Shown here: one piece after another, positions 10,200 through 20,092 of the stretch | Layout: each line of letters starts with the position of its first letter | How positions within the stretch are numbered: position 1 is the stretch's first letter | Source: Gammaproteobacteria bacterium | Lineage (GTDB): Bacteria > Pseudomonadota > Gammaproteobacteria > Eutrophobiales > Eutrophobiaceae | Length of the DNA stretch: 57,935 nucleotides | Direction of reading: 5' to 3' | Assembly: GCA_016179185.1 (NCBI GenBank) | Contig: JACORW010000038.1 | Location: 1 to 57,935, forward strand | Position numbers and translations under genes: made by a program | Notes under the pieces: model-generated | Seen by the model: only the letters and a program-made list of their open reading frames with translations | What the model was told of the DNA's origin: nothing | Databases searched by the model: none

Positions 10200-11648
10200 C
10201 TATTCTACCCAGAGTTCCATGAATTCATTTACCGGCATGGACTCAAGCTTCCCCTGATCATTGCATACCGACATGATGCGCTCGGTCCGCGCCGCATCGA
10301 ACCGTGTCAGCAGGTTGGCGCGGCACTTTTCCACCAGCACCGGGATGCCCTCGGCGCGGCGGCGCCGGTGGCCGATGGGATAGTCCACGGCCACGCGGCC
10401 GGTATCGGAGCCGTCCCTGAAGAATATCTGGATGGCATTGCCGATGGCGCGCTTGTCCGGGTCCAGGTAATCCGCGCTGAACTGCCTGTTCTCGCGCACT
10501 TCCATTTTCCCGCGCAGCGCGTCCACGCGCGGGTCGGCGGCGACTTTGTCTTCGTAGTCGTCGGCGGTGAGCCGGCCGAAAATGAGCGGCACCGCGACCA
10601 TGTACTGGAGGCAGTGATCGCGATCCGCGGGATTGGCCAGCGGCCCGGTCTTGTCAATGATGCGCGCGCCGGCTTCCTGCGTCTCAATGACGATCTTGCC
10701 AGTGTCGTTCATCCGGTTGCGCACTTTCGGGTGCAGCGCCAGCGCACATTCCACGGCGGTCTGGGCATGGAACTCGGCGGGAAACGAGATCTTGAACAGC
10801 ACCTGTTCCATCACATAGGACGCGAACGGACGTTTCACCACCAGCGGGTTCCCCTTGAACAGCGCGTCCTGGAAACCCCAGGTCTTCGCGGTCAGCGCGG
10901 ACGGATAGCCCATCTCGCCGGTCAGCGAGATGAGGGCGTGGCGCACGGCGCGGCTGGTGGCGTCCCCGGCAGCCCAGCTCTTGCGCGAACCGGTGTTCGG
11001 CGCATGGCGGTACGTGCGCAGGGCGCCGCCGTCGATCCACGCGTTGGATACGGCGTTGATGATCTGCTCGCGCGTGCCCCCCAGCATGCGCGTCACCACC
11101 GCGGTGCTGGCGATGCGCACCAGCAGCACGTGATCCAGTCCGACCCGGTTGAAGCTGTTCTCCAGTGCCAGCACGCCCTGGATCTCATGGGCCTGGATCA
11201 TGGCCGTCAGCAAATCACCCACGGTCAGCGGCTGCTGTTTCTGCGCCCGATTGCGGCGGCTCAGATAGTCGGCCACCGCGAGGATGCCACCCAGGTTGTC
11301 GGAGGGATGGCCCCATTCCGCGGCGAGCCAGGTGTCATTGAAGTCCAGCCAGCGGATCATGGCGCCGATGTTGAACGCGGCGGTAACCGGGTCGAGCTCG
11401 AAACCGAGCCCGGGCACGCGGGCGCCGCCTTTCATCTCCGCGCCGGGGACCAGCGGCCCCAGCAGCCTGGTGCAGGCCGGATATTTGAGCGCCAGGATGC
11501 CGCAGCCGAGGGTATCCATCAGGCAATAGTGCGCCGTCTCGCGGGCCTCTTGGCCGTCAGCCCTGAAGGTCAGCACGTAGTCGGCAATGTCCTGCAGCAG
11601 TTTGTCGGGCTCGGGGCGGCGTGTGTCGCGGATGCCGATGTGGCTCAT
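10200..11648 (-). CDS. prpD: 2-methylcitrate dehydratase (MmgE/PrpD family)
   Basis: Third step of the methylcitrate cycle, converting 2-methylcitrate to 2-methyl-cis-aconitate. The protein is 482 residues (E. coli PrpD 483). It has the family segments [81 protein letters not shown] and [12 protein letters not shown]. It lies downstream of prpC on the same strand, but the 254-bp gap is taken up by a heptamer element, so continuous transcription is an inference. No acnD or prpF is present, which fits a PrpD-type pathway. Confidence 0.94.
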   Translation of the reverse strand: MSHIGIRDTRRPEPDKLLQDIADYVLTFRADGQEARETAHYCLMDTLGCGILALKYPACTRLLGPLVPGAEMKGGARVPGLGFELDPVTAAFNIGAMIRWLDFNDTWLAAEWGHPSDNLGGILAVADYLSRRNRAQKQQPLTVGDLLTAMIQAHEIQGVLALENSFNRVGLDHVLLVRIASTAVVTRMLGGTREQIINAVSNAWIDGGALRTYRHAPNTGSRKSWAAGDATSRAVRHALISLTGEMGYPSALTAKTWGFQDALFKGNPLVVKRPFASYVMEQVLFKISFPAEFHAQTAVECALALHPKVRNRMNDTGKIVIETQEAGARIIDKTGPLANPADRDHCLQYMVAVPLIFGRLTADDYEDKVAADPRVDALRGKMEVRENRQFSADYLDPDKRAIGNAIQIFFRDGSDTGRVAVDYPIGHRRRRAEGIPVLVEKCRANLLTRFDAARTERIMSVCNDQGKLESMPVNEFMELWVE

Positions 11649-11707
11649 AGGCGATGCACTTTGGTTTCGGGTTTGAGTTTGGGTTACGGGCCTTGGACGT
11701 GAACGAA

Positions 11708-11899
11708 AGTGGCTAGTGGCTGGTGGCTAGTGGCTGGCAAGAAAGAACGTGGCAGAAGAGCCAATCAACTGCTTCTGAATTCCGCAATAATGATATTTGA
11801 CAGGTGCGAAACAGATGGCACGCTGTATTTAGCCACCAGCCACCAGCCACCAGCCACCAGCCACCAGCCACCAGCCACCAGCCACCAGCCACCAGCCAC
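11708..11899. repeat. Heptamer-armed element, CCACCAG type, copy B
   Basis: The left arm is four heptamers (AGTGGCT, AGTGGCT, GGTGGCT, AGTGGCT; 11708-11735). A core of about 95 bp is homologous to copy A at 4598-4756. The right arm is about ten CCACCAG heptamers (11831-11899), the reverse complement of the left arm. It ends 4 bp before the stop codon of prpC and fills the prpC-prpD gap. The core includes GATATTTGACAGG, which contains a TTGACA-like word. Confidence 0.88.
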
Positions 11900-11902
11900 T
11901 CG

Positions 11903-13057
11903 TCACTTCCTTTCCTCTATGGGAACGAACGTCAAATTCTCCGGCCCGGTGTAATTCGCGCTGGGGCGGATGATCTTGCCGTCCTCGCGCTGCTCGATGA
12001 CGTGCGCGGCCCAGCCGGTCACACGCGAGATTACAAAGATCGGCGTGAACATCGCGGTGGGGATGCCCAGCATGTGGTAGGACACCGCCGAGTACCAGTC
12101 CAGGTTCGGGAACATCTGCTTCTCGCGCCACAATGCCGACTCGATTCTCTCGGCGACGTTGTAGAGCGTCATGTCGCCGGCCCGTTCAGCGAGACGCCGG
12201 GCAACACCCTTGATGATCACGTTGCGCGGATCGGAGAGGGTGTACACGGGATGCCCGAAGCCGATGACGATTTCCTTGCGCGTGAGGCGCTGCACGATGT
12301 CGGCCTCGGCCACATCGGGGGTCGCATAACGTTGCTGGACTTCCAGTGCCACCTCGTTCGCGCCGCCGTGTTTCGGGCCGCGCAGCGCGCCGATGGCGCC
12401 GGTGACGGCGGAGTAGATGTCCGAGCCGGTGCCGGCAATGACGCGCGCCGCGAACGTGGACGCATTGAACTCATGTTCGGCGTAGAGGATCAGCGAGGTG
12501 TGCATGGCGCGCACCCACTCTGCGGACGGCGCCGTGCCGTTCAGCAGGCGCAGGAAATGCCCGCCGATGCTGTCCTCCGGCGCGTCCAGCCCGATGCGGC
12601 GACCATGGTTCGCGAAGTGATGCCAGTAACACAGCATGGAGCCGAACGAGGCAGTGAGCCGGTCGGCGATGTCGCGCGCCTCCGCCGCCGTGGGCTGCGG
12701 CGATTCCGGCGCGACGGCACCCAGCACCGAGCAGCCCGTGCGCATCACGTCCATGGGATGCGTTGACTTCGGCAGCAATTCCAGCGCGGCGAGCACGCCC
12801 GCCGGCGGATTGCGCAGACCGTGCAGCTTCTGCTTGTAAGCGGTTACTTCCGCTCTATTCGGCAGTTTGCCGTGGATTAGCAAGTGTGCGATCTCCTCGA
12901 ACTCGCACGTCTCGGCGACGTCAAGAATGTCGTAACCCCGATAATGCAGGTCGTTGCCGGTGCGGCCCACGGTGCACAGCGCGGTGTTGCCCGCCACGAC
13001 GCCGGACAGGGCCACGGATTTTTTCGGCTTCGGCATTGCCGCGGGTTGCTCGCTCAT
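11903..13057 (-). CDS. prpC: 2-methylcitrate synthase
   Basis: Condenses propionyl-CoA with oxaloacetate to give 2-methylcitrate. It is a citrate-synthase-fold enzyme of 384 residues. The methylcitrate-synthase type is indicated by [43 protein letters not shown] and the N-terminal [24 protein letters not shown]. The start at 13057 gives a four-base ATGA overlap with prpB; upstream in-frame codons run through prpB. The final residues lie next to the heptamer element but the C-terminal sequence looks normal. Confidence 0.95.
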   Translation of the reverse strand: MSEQPAAMPKPKKSVALSGVVAGNTALCTVGRTGNDLHYRGYDILDVAETCEFEEIAHLLIHGKLPNRAEVTAYKQKLHGLRNPPAGVLAALELLPKSTHPMDVMRTGCSVLGAVAPESPQPTAAEARDIADRLTASFGSMLCYWHHFANHGRRIGLDAPEDSIGGHFLRLLNGTAPSAEWVRAMHTSLILYAEHEFNASTFAARVIAGTGSDIYSAVTGAIGALRGPKHGGANEVALEVQQRYATPDVAEADIVQRLTRKEIVIGFGHPVYTLSDPRNVIIKGVARRLAERAGDMTLYNVAERIESALWREKQMFPNLDWYSAVSYHMLGIPTAMFTPIFVISRVTGWAAHVIEQREDGKIIRPSANYTGPENLTFVPIEERK

Positions 13058-13938
13058 TCCGGTTCCTCCTTCGAGAACAGCGCATCCAGTTTCTGTTCGT
13101 AGGCGTGGTAGCCCAGGATGTCGTACATCTCCTCCCGTGTCTGCATGATGTCCAGGACGCTGCGCTGGTGTCCGTCCCTTCGCACCACCTCGTAAAATCG
13201 CATGGCGCCCTTGTTCATGGCCCGATAAGCACCGCAACAGTAGAGCACGATGTCCACGCCGGCCGCACCCAGCTCCGGCGTCGAGAACAGCGGTGTCTCC
13301 CCGAACTCGGTGATGTTGGCCAGGATCGGAACATTCACCGCGGCGCGGAATTCCCGGTACTGCTCCAGCGTCGTGAGCGCTTCCGGGAAGATCATGTCCG
13401 CGCCGGCGGCGACGCAGTTCATGGCGCGTTCAATGGCGGCGTTCATGCCTTCCACTGCAACGGCATCGGTGCGTGCCATGATCACGAAGCCCGGATCGGT
13501 GCGCGCATCCACGGCGGCCTTGATCCGATCCACCATTTCCGCCTGCGGCACGATGGCCTTGCCCGGGCGGTGACCGCAGCGTTTCGCCGCCACCTGGTCC
13601 TCGATGTGCATGCCCGCGGCGCCGGCCTTGATCAGGCTGCGCGTGGTGCGGGCGATGTTGAATGCGCCGCCGAAGCCGGTGTCCACGTCCACGAGCAGCG
13701 GCAGCGCGCACACGTCCGTGATGCGGCGGATGTCCATGAGCAGATCCTCGAGACCGCTGATGCCGAGGTCGGGTAGCCCCAGCGAGTTTGCGGCGAGGCC
13801 GCCGCCGGAAAGATAGATCGCCCTGTGCCCGGCGCGTTCGGCCATGCGCGCGGCCAGCGCGGTGATGGTGCCGACCACCTGCAGGGGCTTGTGTACTTTA
13901 ACTGCATCGCGCAGGCGCGCGCCGGGTGAGTCAATCAT
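13054..13938 (-). CDS. prpB: Methylisocitrate lyase
   Basis: Splits 2-methylisocitrate into pyruvate and succinate, the final step of the methylcitrate cycle. The isocitrate-lyase superfamily loop KRCGHR with catalytic Cys121 is present, along with [24 protein letters not shown] and MHIEDQ, which bind magnesium and substrate. The start at 13938 has AGGAG seven bases upstream; an in-frame TTG at 13959 is possible. The length of 294 is typical. It is the first gene of the prpB-prpC overlap pair and lies downstream of the GntR gene on the same strand. Confidence 0.96.
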   Translation of the reverse strand: MIDSPGARLRDAVKVHKPLQVVGTITALAARMAERAGHRAIYLSGGGLAANSLGLPDLGISGLEDLLMDIRRITDVCALPLLVDVDTGFGGAFNIARTTRSLIKAGAAGMHIEDQVAAKRCGHRPGKAIVPQAEMVDRIKAAVDARTDPGFVIMARTDAVAVEGMNAAIERAMNCVAAGADMIFPEALTTLEQYREFRAAVNVPILANITEFGETPLFSTPELGAAGVDIVLYCCGAYRAMNKGAMRFYEVVRRDGHQRSVLDIMQTREEMYDILGYHAYEQKLDALFSKEEPE

Positions 13939-14006
13939 TGGATTGCTCCTTTGCTCCAAGCATCAAGAATTTCGGGGCGGACGGGTCCTGTCGCCGGGAC
14001 TGCCTG

Positions 14007-14064
14007 TTGTGGGGCCGGCTTTACGCCGGCCCACCATTTGGCCGGGATAAACCCGGCCCCACAA
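14007..14064. repeat. REP-like palindrome, GTGGGGCCGG family
   Basis: Outer arms TTGTGGGGCCGG (14007-14018) and CCGGCCCCACAA (14053-14064) are perfect inverted repeats. Inner arms GCCGGC and GGCCGG can form further stems. Shortened relatives occur at 14209-14230 and 17217-17271. This is the design of REP/BIME elements. The copy lies in the prpB leader region, about 70 bp upstream of the prpB start. Confidence 0.8.
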
Positions 14065-14197
14065 GGAAATGGAGATCCGGCAAGCCCTTACGCTGCGCGC
14101 GGATGGAACGACCCGGCGCCACCCGTCCGGTTTGCAATCCGCAAGAAACAAATTGTCGCCCGCGATTAACCCGTCCCCATGAGTCTGCACATGCATC

Positions 14198-14932
14198 TCA
14201 TCCGTCCTGTGGGGCCGGCTTTATGCCGGCCGGGTATTTTTCACCTTGCGCCGCCAATTGTTTCTCGATGCTGCGCCGCGCACTGCCGATGTGGCGGCGC
14301 ATCAGCATCTCTGCCAGTTCCTCGTCGTGCTGCTCGATGGCCTCGGTGATGGCGCGGTGTTCTGCGAGGGCACGCTGGGGCCGGGACGCCACGAGGCTCG
14401 AGCGGTAACGGAACATGCGCACCAGGTGATACAGCTCGCCGCACAGAAAACTGGTGATACGCGCATTACCGCTGCCGCGGATGATGCGGTAATGGATGTC
14501 GAAATCCCCTTCGCGCTGGTAATACTCGCTGCCGCCGGCGGCCTCGATCTGGCGTTCGTGGGCATCCAGCAGGGCCTTGAGGTCGGCGACTTCCGCATCG
14601 CCCATGTTGCGCGCGGCGAGCCGCGCCGCCATGCCTTCCAGCGCTTCGCGCATTTCGTAGATCTCCGAGAGTTGCGCCGCGTCCAGCGTAACCACGCGGG
14701 CGCCGGCATGGGGCACGCGGGTGACGAGGTGGAGACCTTCGAGGCGCCGGATGGCCTCGCGCAGGGGGCCCCGGCTGACGTCGAAACGCCGGGCCAGCAC
14801 CTGTTCGTTGACCCTTGCACCGGCGGGGATCTCGCCCCGGACCACGGCGGTGATCAGGGCCTCGCTGAGCCGGTCCGAAAGGGTCCGGGCGTTTTGTTCC
14901 GCCGGCAGGGGGAATAGGGGGCTGATGACCAT
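14198..14932 (-). CDS. GntR family (FadR-type) transcriptional regulator, probable prp regulator
   Basis: One-domain winged-helix regulator with a helical ligand-binding FCD domain. The N-terminal wHTH is RLSEALITAVVRGEIPAGARVNEQVLARRFDVSRGPLREAIRRLEG. The FCD region (about 95-215) follows, with EMREALEGMAARLAARN and HRAITEAIEQHDEELAEMLMRRHIGSA. The ATG at 14932 is chosen because the DNA-binding domain follows directly; upstream in-frame codons translate a heptamer repeat. Adjacency to prpBC suggests control by a propionate-pathway intermediate. The last ten or so residues (PAGIKPAPQDG) are encoded by a REP-like repeat. Confidence 0.87.
   Translation of the reverse strand: MVISPLFPLPAEQNARTLSDRLSEALITAVVRGEIPAGARVNEQVLARRFDVSRGPLREAIRRLEGLHLVTRVPHAGARVVTLDAAQLSEIYEMREALEGMAARLAARNMGDAEVADLKALLDAHERQIEAAGGSEYYQREGDFDIHYRIIRGSGNARITSFLCGELYHLVRMFRYRSSLVASRPQRALAEHRAITEAIEQHDEELAEMLMRRHIGSARRSIEKQLAAQGEKYPAGIKPAPQDG
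14209..14230. repeat. REP-like half palindrome inside the GntR 3' end
   Basis: TGTGGGGCCGGCTTTATGCC followed by GGC matches one half of the palindromes at 14007 and 17217. It overlaps the last codons of the GntR gene, so the repeat now encodes that protein's C terminus. Confidence 0.7.
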
Positions 14933-14935
14933 ATA

Positions 14936-15007
14936 TGTCGACACTTTGACATTAAGTAGTGAGAAGTGGAAGGTGAAAAGTGAAAATATGGTAAGTTTGT
15001 CGACAAA
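14936..15007. promoter_or_regulatory. Paired TGTCGACA palindromes, candidate GntR operators
   Basis: TGTCGACA at 14936-14943 and the perfect 12-bp palindrome TTTGTCGACAAA at 14996-15007 lie just upstream of the GntR start, with centres 62 bp apart. Symmetric sites with a GTCGAC core near the regulator gene fit autoregulation by a FadR-type GntR protein. That they are its operators is an inference. A heptamer array (14955-14989) lies between them. Confidence 0.55.
14955..14989. repeat. Heptamer array (AGTGAAA type, single arm)
   Basis: Five period-7 units (AGTAGTG, AGAAGTG, GAAGGTG, AAAAGTG, AAAATAT) are related to the arms of the element at 7331-7480. No opposite arm was found nearby. TTTGACATTAAG just to the left resembles the ATTTGACA word in the CCACCAG cores. 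Confidence 0.65.
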
Positions 15008-15032
15008 ATAGCCAAATTGAGCAGCCTGTGGC

Positions 15033-15578
15033 TCAGAAGCTGGGCGGTGTGCAGGCACTTACTAACACGCAAGACTCTTTCCCCACGTTGCGGAATCGGT
15101 GGGGAATACGGCTGTTGAACAGGTAGGCGTCCCCGGGGCCGAGAACCTGCGCTTCATCCCCCACGGTCACTTCCAGGTGCCCGCTGATGATGACGCCTCC
15201 CTCCTCGGCGTCATGGCGGATCATGGTGCGGCCGGTGTCGGCGCCCGGCGCATACCGCTCCAGCAGCATCTGCAGCCTGGTCTCCGCAGCGCCCGCGCCC
15301 ACCTGGCGATAGGAAATGAGCCCGCTGCCGATCTCGGTCAGCTCCGCATTGCGATAAAAGGCGCGGGCCGGCTGGGTTATTTCCAGGCTGAAAAAGTCCG
15401 CCACGGAAATGGGGAAGGCCTCGAGGATGTTCTTCAGCAGGCCGAGTGACGGGCGCGTCTTGCCCTTCTCGATAAGGCAGATCATCGCGTTGCTGACGCC
15501 ACAGCGCTTCGCCAATTGCCGCTGGGACAGGTCGTGCATCTGACGCACCTTTTTGAGCCGCGCCCCCACGTCTTCCAT
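15033..15578 (-). CDS. XRE-family HTH regulator with C-terminal cupin domain (PuuR-like)
   Basis: Regulator of 181 residues. An N-terminal lambda-repressor-type HTH (LKKVRQMHDLSQRQLAKRCGVSNAMICLIEKGKTRPSLGLLKNIL) is followed by a cupin sensor domain (APGADTGRTMIRHDAEEGGVIISGHLEVTVGDE, LGPGDAYLFNSRIPHRF). PuuR-type proteins of this build control polyamine and amino-acid catabolism. It is divergent from the omega-amino acid aminotransferase, so that gene is its likely target along with its own promoter. It probably binds the TTAAACCG/CGGTTTAA inverted repeat in the shared region. Confidence 0.88.
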   Translation of the reverse strand: MEDVGARLKKVRQMHDLSQRQLAKRCGVSNAMICLIEKGKTRPSLGLLKNILEAFPISVADFFSLEITQPARAFYRNAELTEIGSGLISYRQVGAGAAETRLQMLLERYAPGADTGRTMIRHDAEEGGVIISGHLEVTVGDEAQVLGPGDAYLFNSRIPHRFRNVGKESCVLVSACTPPSF

Positions 15579-15601
15579 CTCTCCTCCTCATAAACTTCCG
15601 A

Positions 15602-15640
15602 ATGGGGTCAGACCCCCCAAAAAAAGGGGTCTGATCCCAT
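15602..15640. repeat. REP-like palindrome, GGGGTCAGACCCC family
   Basis: ATGGGGTCAGACCCC and GGGGTCTGATCCCAT face each other around a poly-A stretch. Copies of the same family occur at 18803-18835, 30314-30380 and 57342-57426. They resemble REP elements mobilised by REP-associated tyrosine transposases, but no such transposase gene is in the window. The copy sits 24 bp upstream of the XRE-cupin start. Confidence 0.75.
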
Positions 15641-15663
15641 CGCGCACCATCGCGCAAGGACAG

Positions 15664-15737
15664 TTAAACCGTTAAATAAGACTTAATTCTGCGCGCAGAG
15701 GGTGTTATGGATCAACAGCTTGGGAATGACGGTTTAA
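15664..15737. promoter_or_regulatory. Inverted repeat TTAAACCG/CGGTTTAA in divergent promoter region
   Basis: TTAAACCG (15664-15671) and its exact complement CGGTTTAA (15730-15737) lie 66 bp apart in the AT-richer space between the XRE-cupin regulator and the aminotransferase. Each half has a neighbouring GTTAA word. They are candidate operators for the regulator. The site lies outside the adjacent REP palindrome. Confidence 0.4.
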
Positions 15738-15817
15738 ATATTGTTAAGCCGGCGTCAATCCCGTAGGCTTTGCCGCGATTTTTCCCACTTGTCCCTTTAA
15801 ACAGCGAGAAAAACCTT

Positions 15818-17182
15818 ATGCAGAGCGCCATGGAGCCGGTTCCCCTGGGCGATGCCGGCGTGGAACTGACCCATTCCTTCAATCTGCGGCCCTTCTGGAT
15901 GCCGTTCACGTCCAACCGCGCGTTCAAGCAGAAGCCGCGCCTGATTTCCTCCGCGTCCGGTCATTACTACTTCACGCCTGACGGCCGGCGCCTGTTCGAC
16001 AGTTTCTCCGGGCTGTGGACCACGGGGCTCGGCCATTGCCATCCGAAGATCGTGGAAGCAGTGCAGAAGCAGGTGGCGCGCCTCGACTATTCCATGGCGT
16101 TTCAGGTCTCCCACCCAGGCGCATTCGAGCTCGCGGAAAAGGTCGTGGATATTGCGCCGGGGGGATTCGATCACTGTTTCTTCGTGAACTCCGGCTCCGA
16201 GGCCGTGGACACGGCGCTGAAGATCGCCATCGCTTACCACCGTGCCAAGGGCGAGGGGACGCGCACGCGCATCATCGGCCGTGAGCGCGGCTATCACGGG
16301 GTCAATTTCGGCGGCATGTCCGTGGGCGGCATGCCCGCGAACCGCAAGATGTTCAACGGCTCGCTGCTGCCCAACGTCACGCACCTCGCGCATACGCATC
16401 TGCCGGAAAAAAACGCCTTCACGCGCGGGCAGCCCGTCCATGGTGCACATCTTGCCGATGAGCTGGAACGCTTTGTCACGTTCTACGACGCCTCCAACAT
16501 CGCCGCAGCGATCGTGGAGCCGGTGGCCGGTTCTGCTGGTGTGCTGGTGCCGCCGGTCGGCTACCTGGAAAAACTGCGCGAGATCTGCACGCGCCACGGC
16601 ATATTGCTGATCTTCGACGAGGTCATCACCGGCTTTGGCCGTGTGGGCGCCGCGTTCGCGTCCGAGCGCTTCAACGTGAAGCCCGACATCATCACCGTGG
16701 CCAAGGGCATCACCAACGGCGTCATTCCGATGGGTGCCGTACTGGTGGGCAGAGAGATCCACGATGCCTTCATGAACGGCCCGGAACACCTGGTGGAATT
16801 TTTTCACGGCTACACCTACTCCGGCCACCCGGTCGCCACGGCCGCGGGACTGGCGGCGCTGGATGCCTATCGTGAAGTAGGCGCATTTGCCCGGGCGCGA
16901 TCGCTGGAGCAGTCGTTCGAGGATGCCATACATGCGCTGCGCGATGCACCCCATGTCGCGGACATCCGCAACTTCGGCCTCATGGGTTGCGTGGAACTGG
17001 CGCCGCGTCCGGACGAGCCCGGCGCCCGCGGCATGGAAGCGCACGTGAAGTGCTTCGAGGCCGGTCTCGTGGTGCGCAACGGTATGGACAATATTTCCTT
17101 CTCACCGTTCCTGAATTCCACGCCCGATGAGTTCGTGCAGACCTTCGACACGCTGCGGTGCGTGTTGAAGACCGTGAATTGA
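15818..17182 (+). CDS. Omega-amino acid (beta-alanine):pyruvate aminotransferase
   Basis: PLP-dependent class III aminotransferase of 454 residues, likely transferring the amino group of beta-alanine or a similar omega-amino acid to pyruvate. Lys296 in DIITVAKGITNG binds PLP. IFDEVITGFGRVG supplies the pyridine-nitrogen aspartate, and FVNSGSEAVDTALKIA and GRERGYHGVNFGGMSVGG are typical of beta-alanine:pyruvate transaminases. The ATG at 15818 is preferred to one at 15770; an ATG at 15830 is also possible. The downstream CoA-acylating semialdehyde dehydrogenase is the expected partner, taking malonate semialdehyde to acetyl-CoA. Confidence 0.9.
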   Translation: MQSAMEPVPLGDAGVELTHSFNLRPFWMPFTSNRAFKQKPRLISSASGHYYFTPDGRRLFDSFSGLWTTGLGHCHPKIVEAVQKQVARLDYSMAFQVSHPGAFELAEKVVDIAPGGFDHCFFVNSGSEAVDTALKIAIAYHRAKGEGTRTRIIGRERGYHGVNFGGMSVGGMPANRKMFNGSLLPNVTHLAHTHLPEKNAFTRGQPVHGAHLADELERFVTFYDASNIAAAIVEPVAGSAGVLVPPVGYLEKLREICTRHGILLIFDEVITGFGRVGAAFASERFNVKPDIITVAKGITNGVIPMGAVLVGREIHDAFMNGPEHLVEFFHGYTYSGHPVATAAGLAALDAYREVGAFARARSLEQSFEDAIHALRDAPHVADIRNFGLMGCVELAPRPDEPGARGMEAHVKCFEAGLVVRNGMDNISFSPFLNSTPDEFVQTFDTLRCVLKTVN

Positions 17183-17216
17183 TTGAAAATCATGGGGTCA
17201 GGATCGTTGAAATCCC

Positions 17217-17271
17217 GTGGGGCCGGGTTTATCCCGACCAAAGATGAGGGCCGGCATAAAGCCGGCCCCAC
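17217..17271. repeat. REP-like palindrome, GTGGGGCCGG family
   Basis: GTGGGGCCGG (17217-17226) and CCGGCCCCAC (17262-17271) are inverted, with inner GCCGGC dyads. The element lies in the 111-bp leader between the aminotransferase stop and the mmsA start. Its reading through would add a false N-terminal extension to MmsA. Confidence 0.75.
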
Positions 17272-17293
17272 CGAGAATTCAGAAGCTGCTCCC

Positions 17294-18784
<1,491 letters not shown>

Positions 18785-18802
18785 ACGGAGATCGGAACGG
18801 GC

Positions 18803-18835
18803 GGGGTCTGACCCCGTTTTGTGGGGTCAGACCCC
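18803..18835. repeat. REP-like palindrome, GGGGTCAGACCCC family
   Basis: GGGGTCTGACCCC (18803-18815) and GGGGTCAGACCCC (18823-18835) form an inverted pair with a 7-bp spacer. It lies just after the mmsA stop, where it may act as a 3' hairpin. The left copy is followed by GTTTT. Confidence 0.75.
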
Positions 18836-18860
18836 AATCATCACCGACGCGGAAGGAACT

Positions 18861-18934
18861 GGGGACAGAGCACGATTGTCGTCCCTGGTCATGAGTTATC
18901 GTATGCTCCTTCACGGCAATCGTGCTCTGTCCCC
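18861..18934. repeat. Small inverted-repeat element, GGGGACAGAGCACGATT
   Basis: Perfect 17-bp terminal inverted repeats (18861-18877 and 18918-18934) bound a 74-bp element. Its size and structure fit a REPIN or MITE-like unit. It ends 23 bp before the SDR start and leaves that gene's GGAAAGGA ribosome binding site intact. Confidence 0.8.
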
Positions 18935-18957
18935 AACTATTCGGAAAGGATCAAGTC

Positions 18958-19725
18958 ATGCAGATAGCCAACAACGTCTTCCTCATCACTGGCGGCGCCT
19001 CCGGTCTCGGCGCCGCTGTGGCACGCATTCTTGTCGCCGCGGGCGGTCGCGTCGTGCTGGCGGATCTGAATCGCGATTCCGGCGAAGCGCTGGCAAAGGA
19101 ACTGGGCAACGGCGCGCGATTCCAGGTCACCGACGTGACCAACCCGGACAGCGCCAAGGCGGTAGTAGATTTGGCCGTGAGCACCTTTGGCGGATTGCAT
19201 GGTCTCGTGAACTGCGCCGGCATCGGCTGGGGCGAGAAGACCGTGGGCAAGGACGGCCCGCACAAACTGGAGACCTTTGCCCGTGTCATTAACGTCAACC
19301 TGGTGGGCACGTTCAACATGATCCGTCTCGCCGCGGACGCCATGGCGAAGGGCGCGGCCAATAGCGACGGGGAGCGCGGCGTGATCATCAACACCGCCTC
19401 CGTGGCGGCCTTCGACGGCCAGATCGGCCAGGCCGCGTACTCGGCCTCGAAGGCCGGTGTGGCCGGCATGACCCTGCCCATTGCCCGTGATCTCGCGCGC
19501 AACGGCATTCGCGTCAACACTATCGCCCCGGGGATTTTCGAAACCCCGATGATGCACGGCCTGCCGCCGGAAGTGCAGGAGTCGCTGGGCAAGTCCGTGC
19601 CGTTTCCGGCGCGCCTCGGCCGCCCGGAGGAATATGCGGCGCTCGCGCGGCATATCATCGAAAATGCATACCTGAACGGCGAGACGATCCGCCTCGACGG
19701 CGCGCTGCGCATGGCGGCCAAATAG
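18958..19725 (+). CDS. 3-hydroxyacyl-CoA dehydrogenase type II-like SDR
   Basis: Classical short-chain dehydrogenase of 255 residues with closest resemblance to HSD10 (2-methyl-3-hydroxybutyryl-CoA dehydrogenase). The NAD site is TGGASGLG at the N terminus, followed by NCAGIG. The catalytic pair is Tyr161 and Lys165 in AYSASKAG, and the segment [13 protein letters not shown] follows. It lies between mmsA and a thiolase. The set would support isoleucine or short branched-chain acyl-CoA oxidation, again giving propionyl-CoA. The ATG at 18958 follows a clear GGAAAGGA site. Confidence 0.88.
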   Translation: MQIANNVFLITGGASGLGAAVARILVAAGGRVVLADLNRDSGEALAKELGNGARFQVTDVTNPDSAKAVVDLAVSTFGGLHGLVNCAGIGWGEKTVGKDGPHKLETFARVINVNLVGTFNMIRLAADAMAKGAANSDGERGVIINTASVAAFDGQIGQAAYSASKAGVAGMTLPIARDLARNGIRVNTIAPGIFETPMMHGLPPEVQESLGKSVPFPARLGRPEEYAALARHIIENAYLNGETIRLDGALRMAAK

Positions 19726-19854
19726 AATCGCCGATCAGCAAGGATGCGCATCCGGTACCCAGTGGACGTATCCGGCTGGCTGAACTACATTGGTACGAGG
19801 CGCACGGTATTGGCAGAAAGGAAATCAAGCCGAAACGGTATCTGGATTGAAGCC

Positions 19855-20092
19855 ATGAAACGACACAAGTCAGCAGCATCGCAATTTGTAGTGTGCATCA
19901 AGAACGAGGGTTACCCTTCGTCGCTGGAACTGCACAAGATTTACTGCGTGATTCAGGATGAGGACGCAGCGGAGGAAGGGGGATGTCCGCGTGATTGATG
20001 AAAGCGGCGAGGATTATTTGTACCCGGCCAATTGGTTCGTGGAAGTGAAGCTTCCTCAGGCGCTACAAAAGTCGCTCCTGCAGGCCGCGTGA
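19855..20092 (+). pseudogene. Small conserved hypothetical protein, frameshifted
   Basis: From ATG 19855 the protein begins MKRHKSAASQFVVCIKNEG and continues to EDAAEEG, then runs into a stop at 19998. Removing one G from the run of five Gs at about 19977-19981 restores the frame. It then reads DVRVIDESGEDYLYPANWF and ends at a TGA that overlaps the thiolase GTG by four bases, giving about 78 residues. I recognise the pattern as a small family of unknown function that ends with a YLYP-type segment. The break may be a real indel or a sequencing error in the homopolymer. Confidence 0.6.

Noticed and set aside
17183..17293. 37-residue extension of MmsA
   Set aside because: It is translated from a REP-like palindrome, and the family's N terminus begins at the ATG at 17294.
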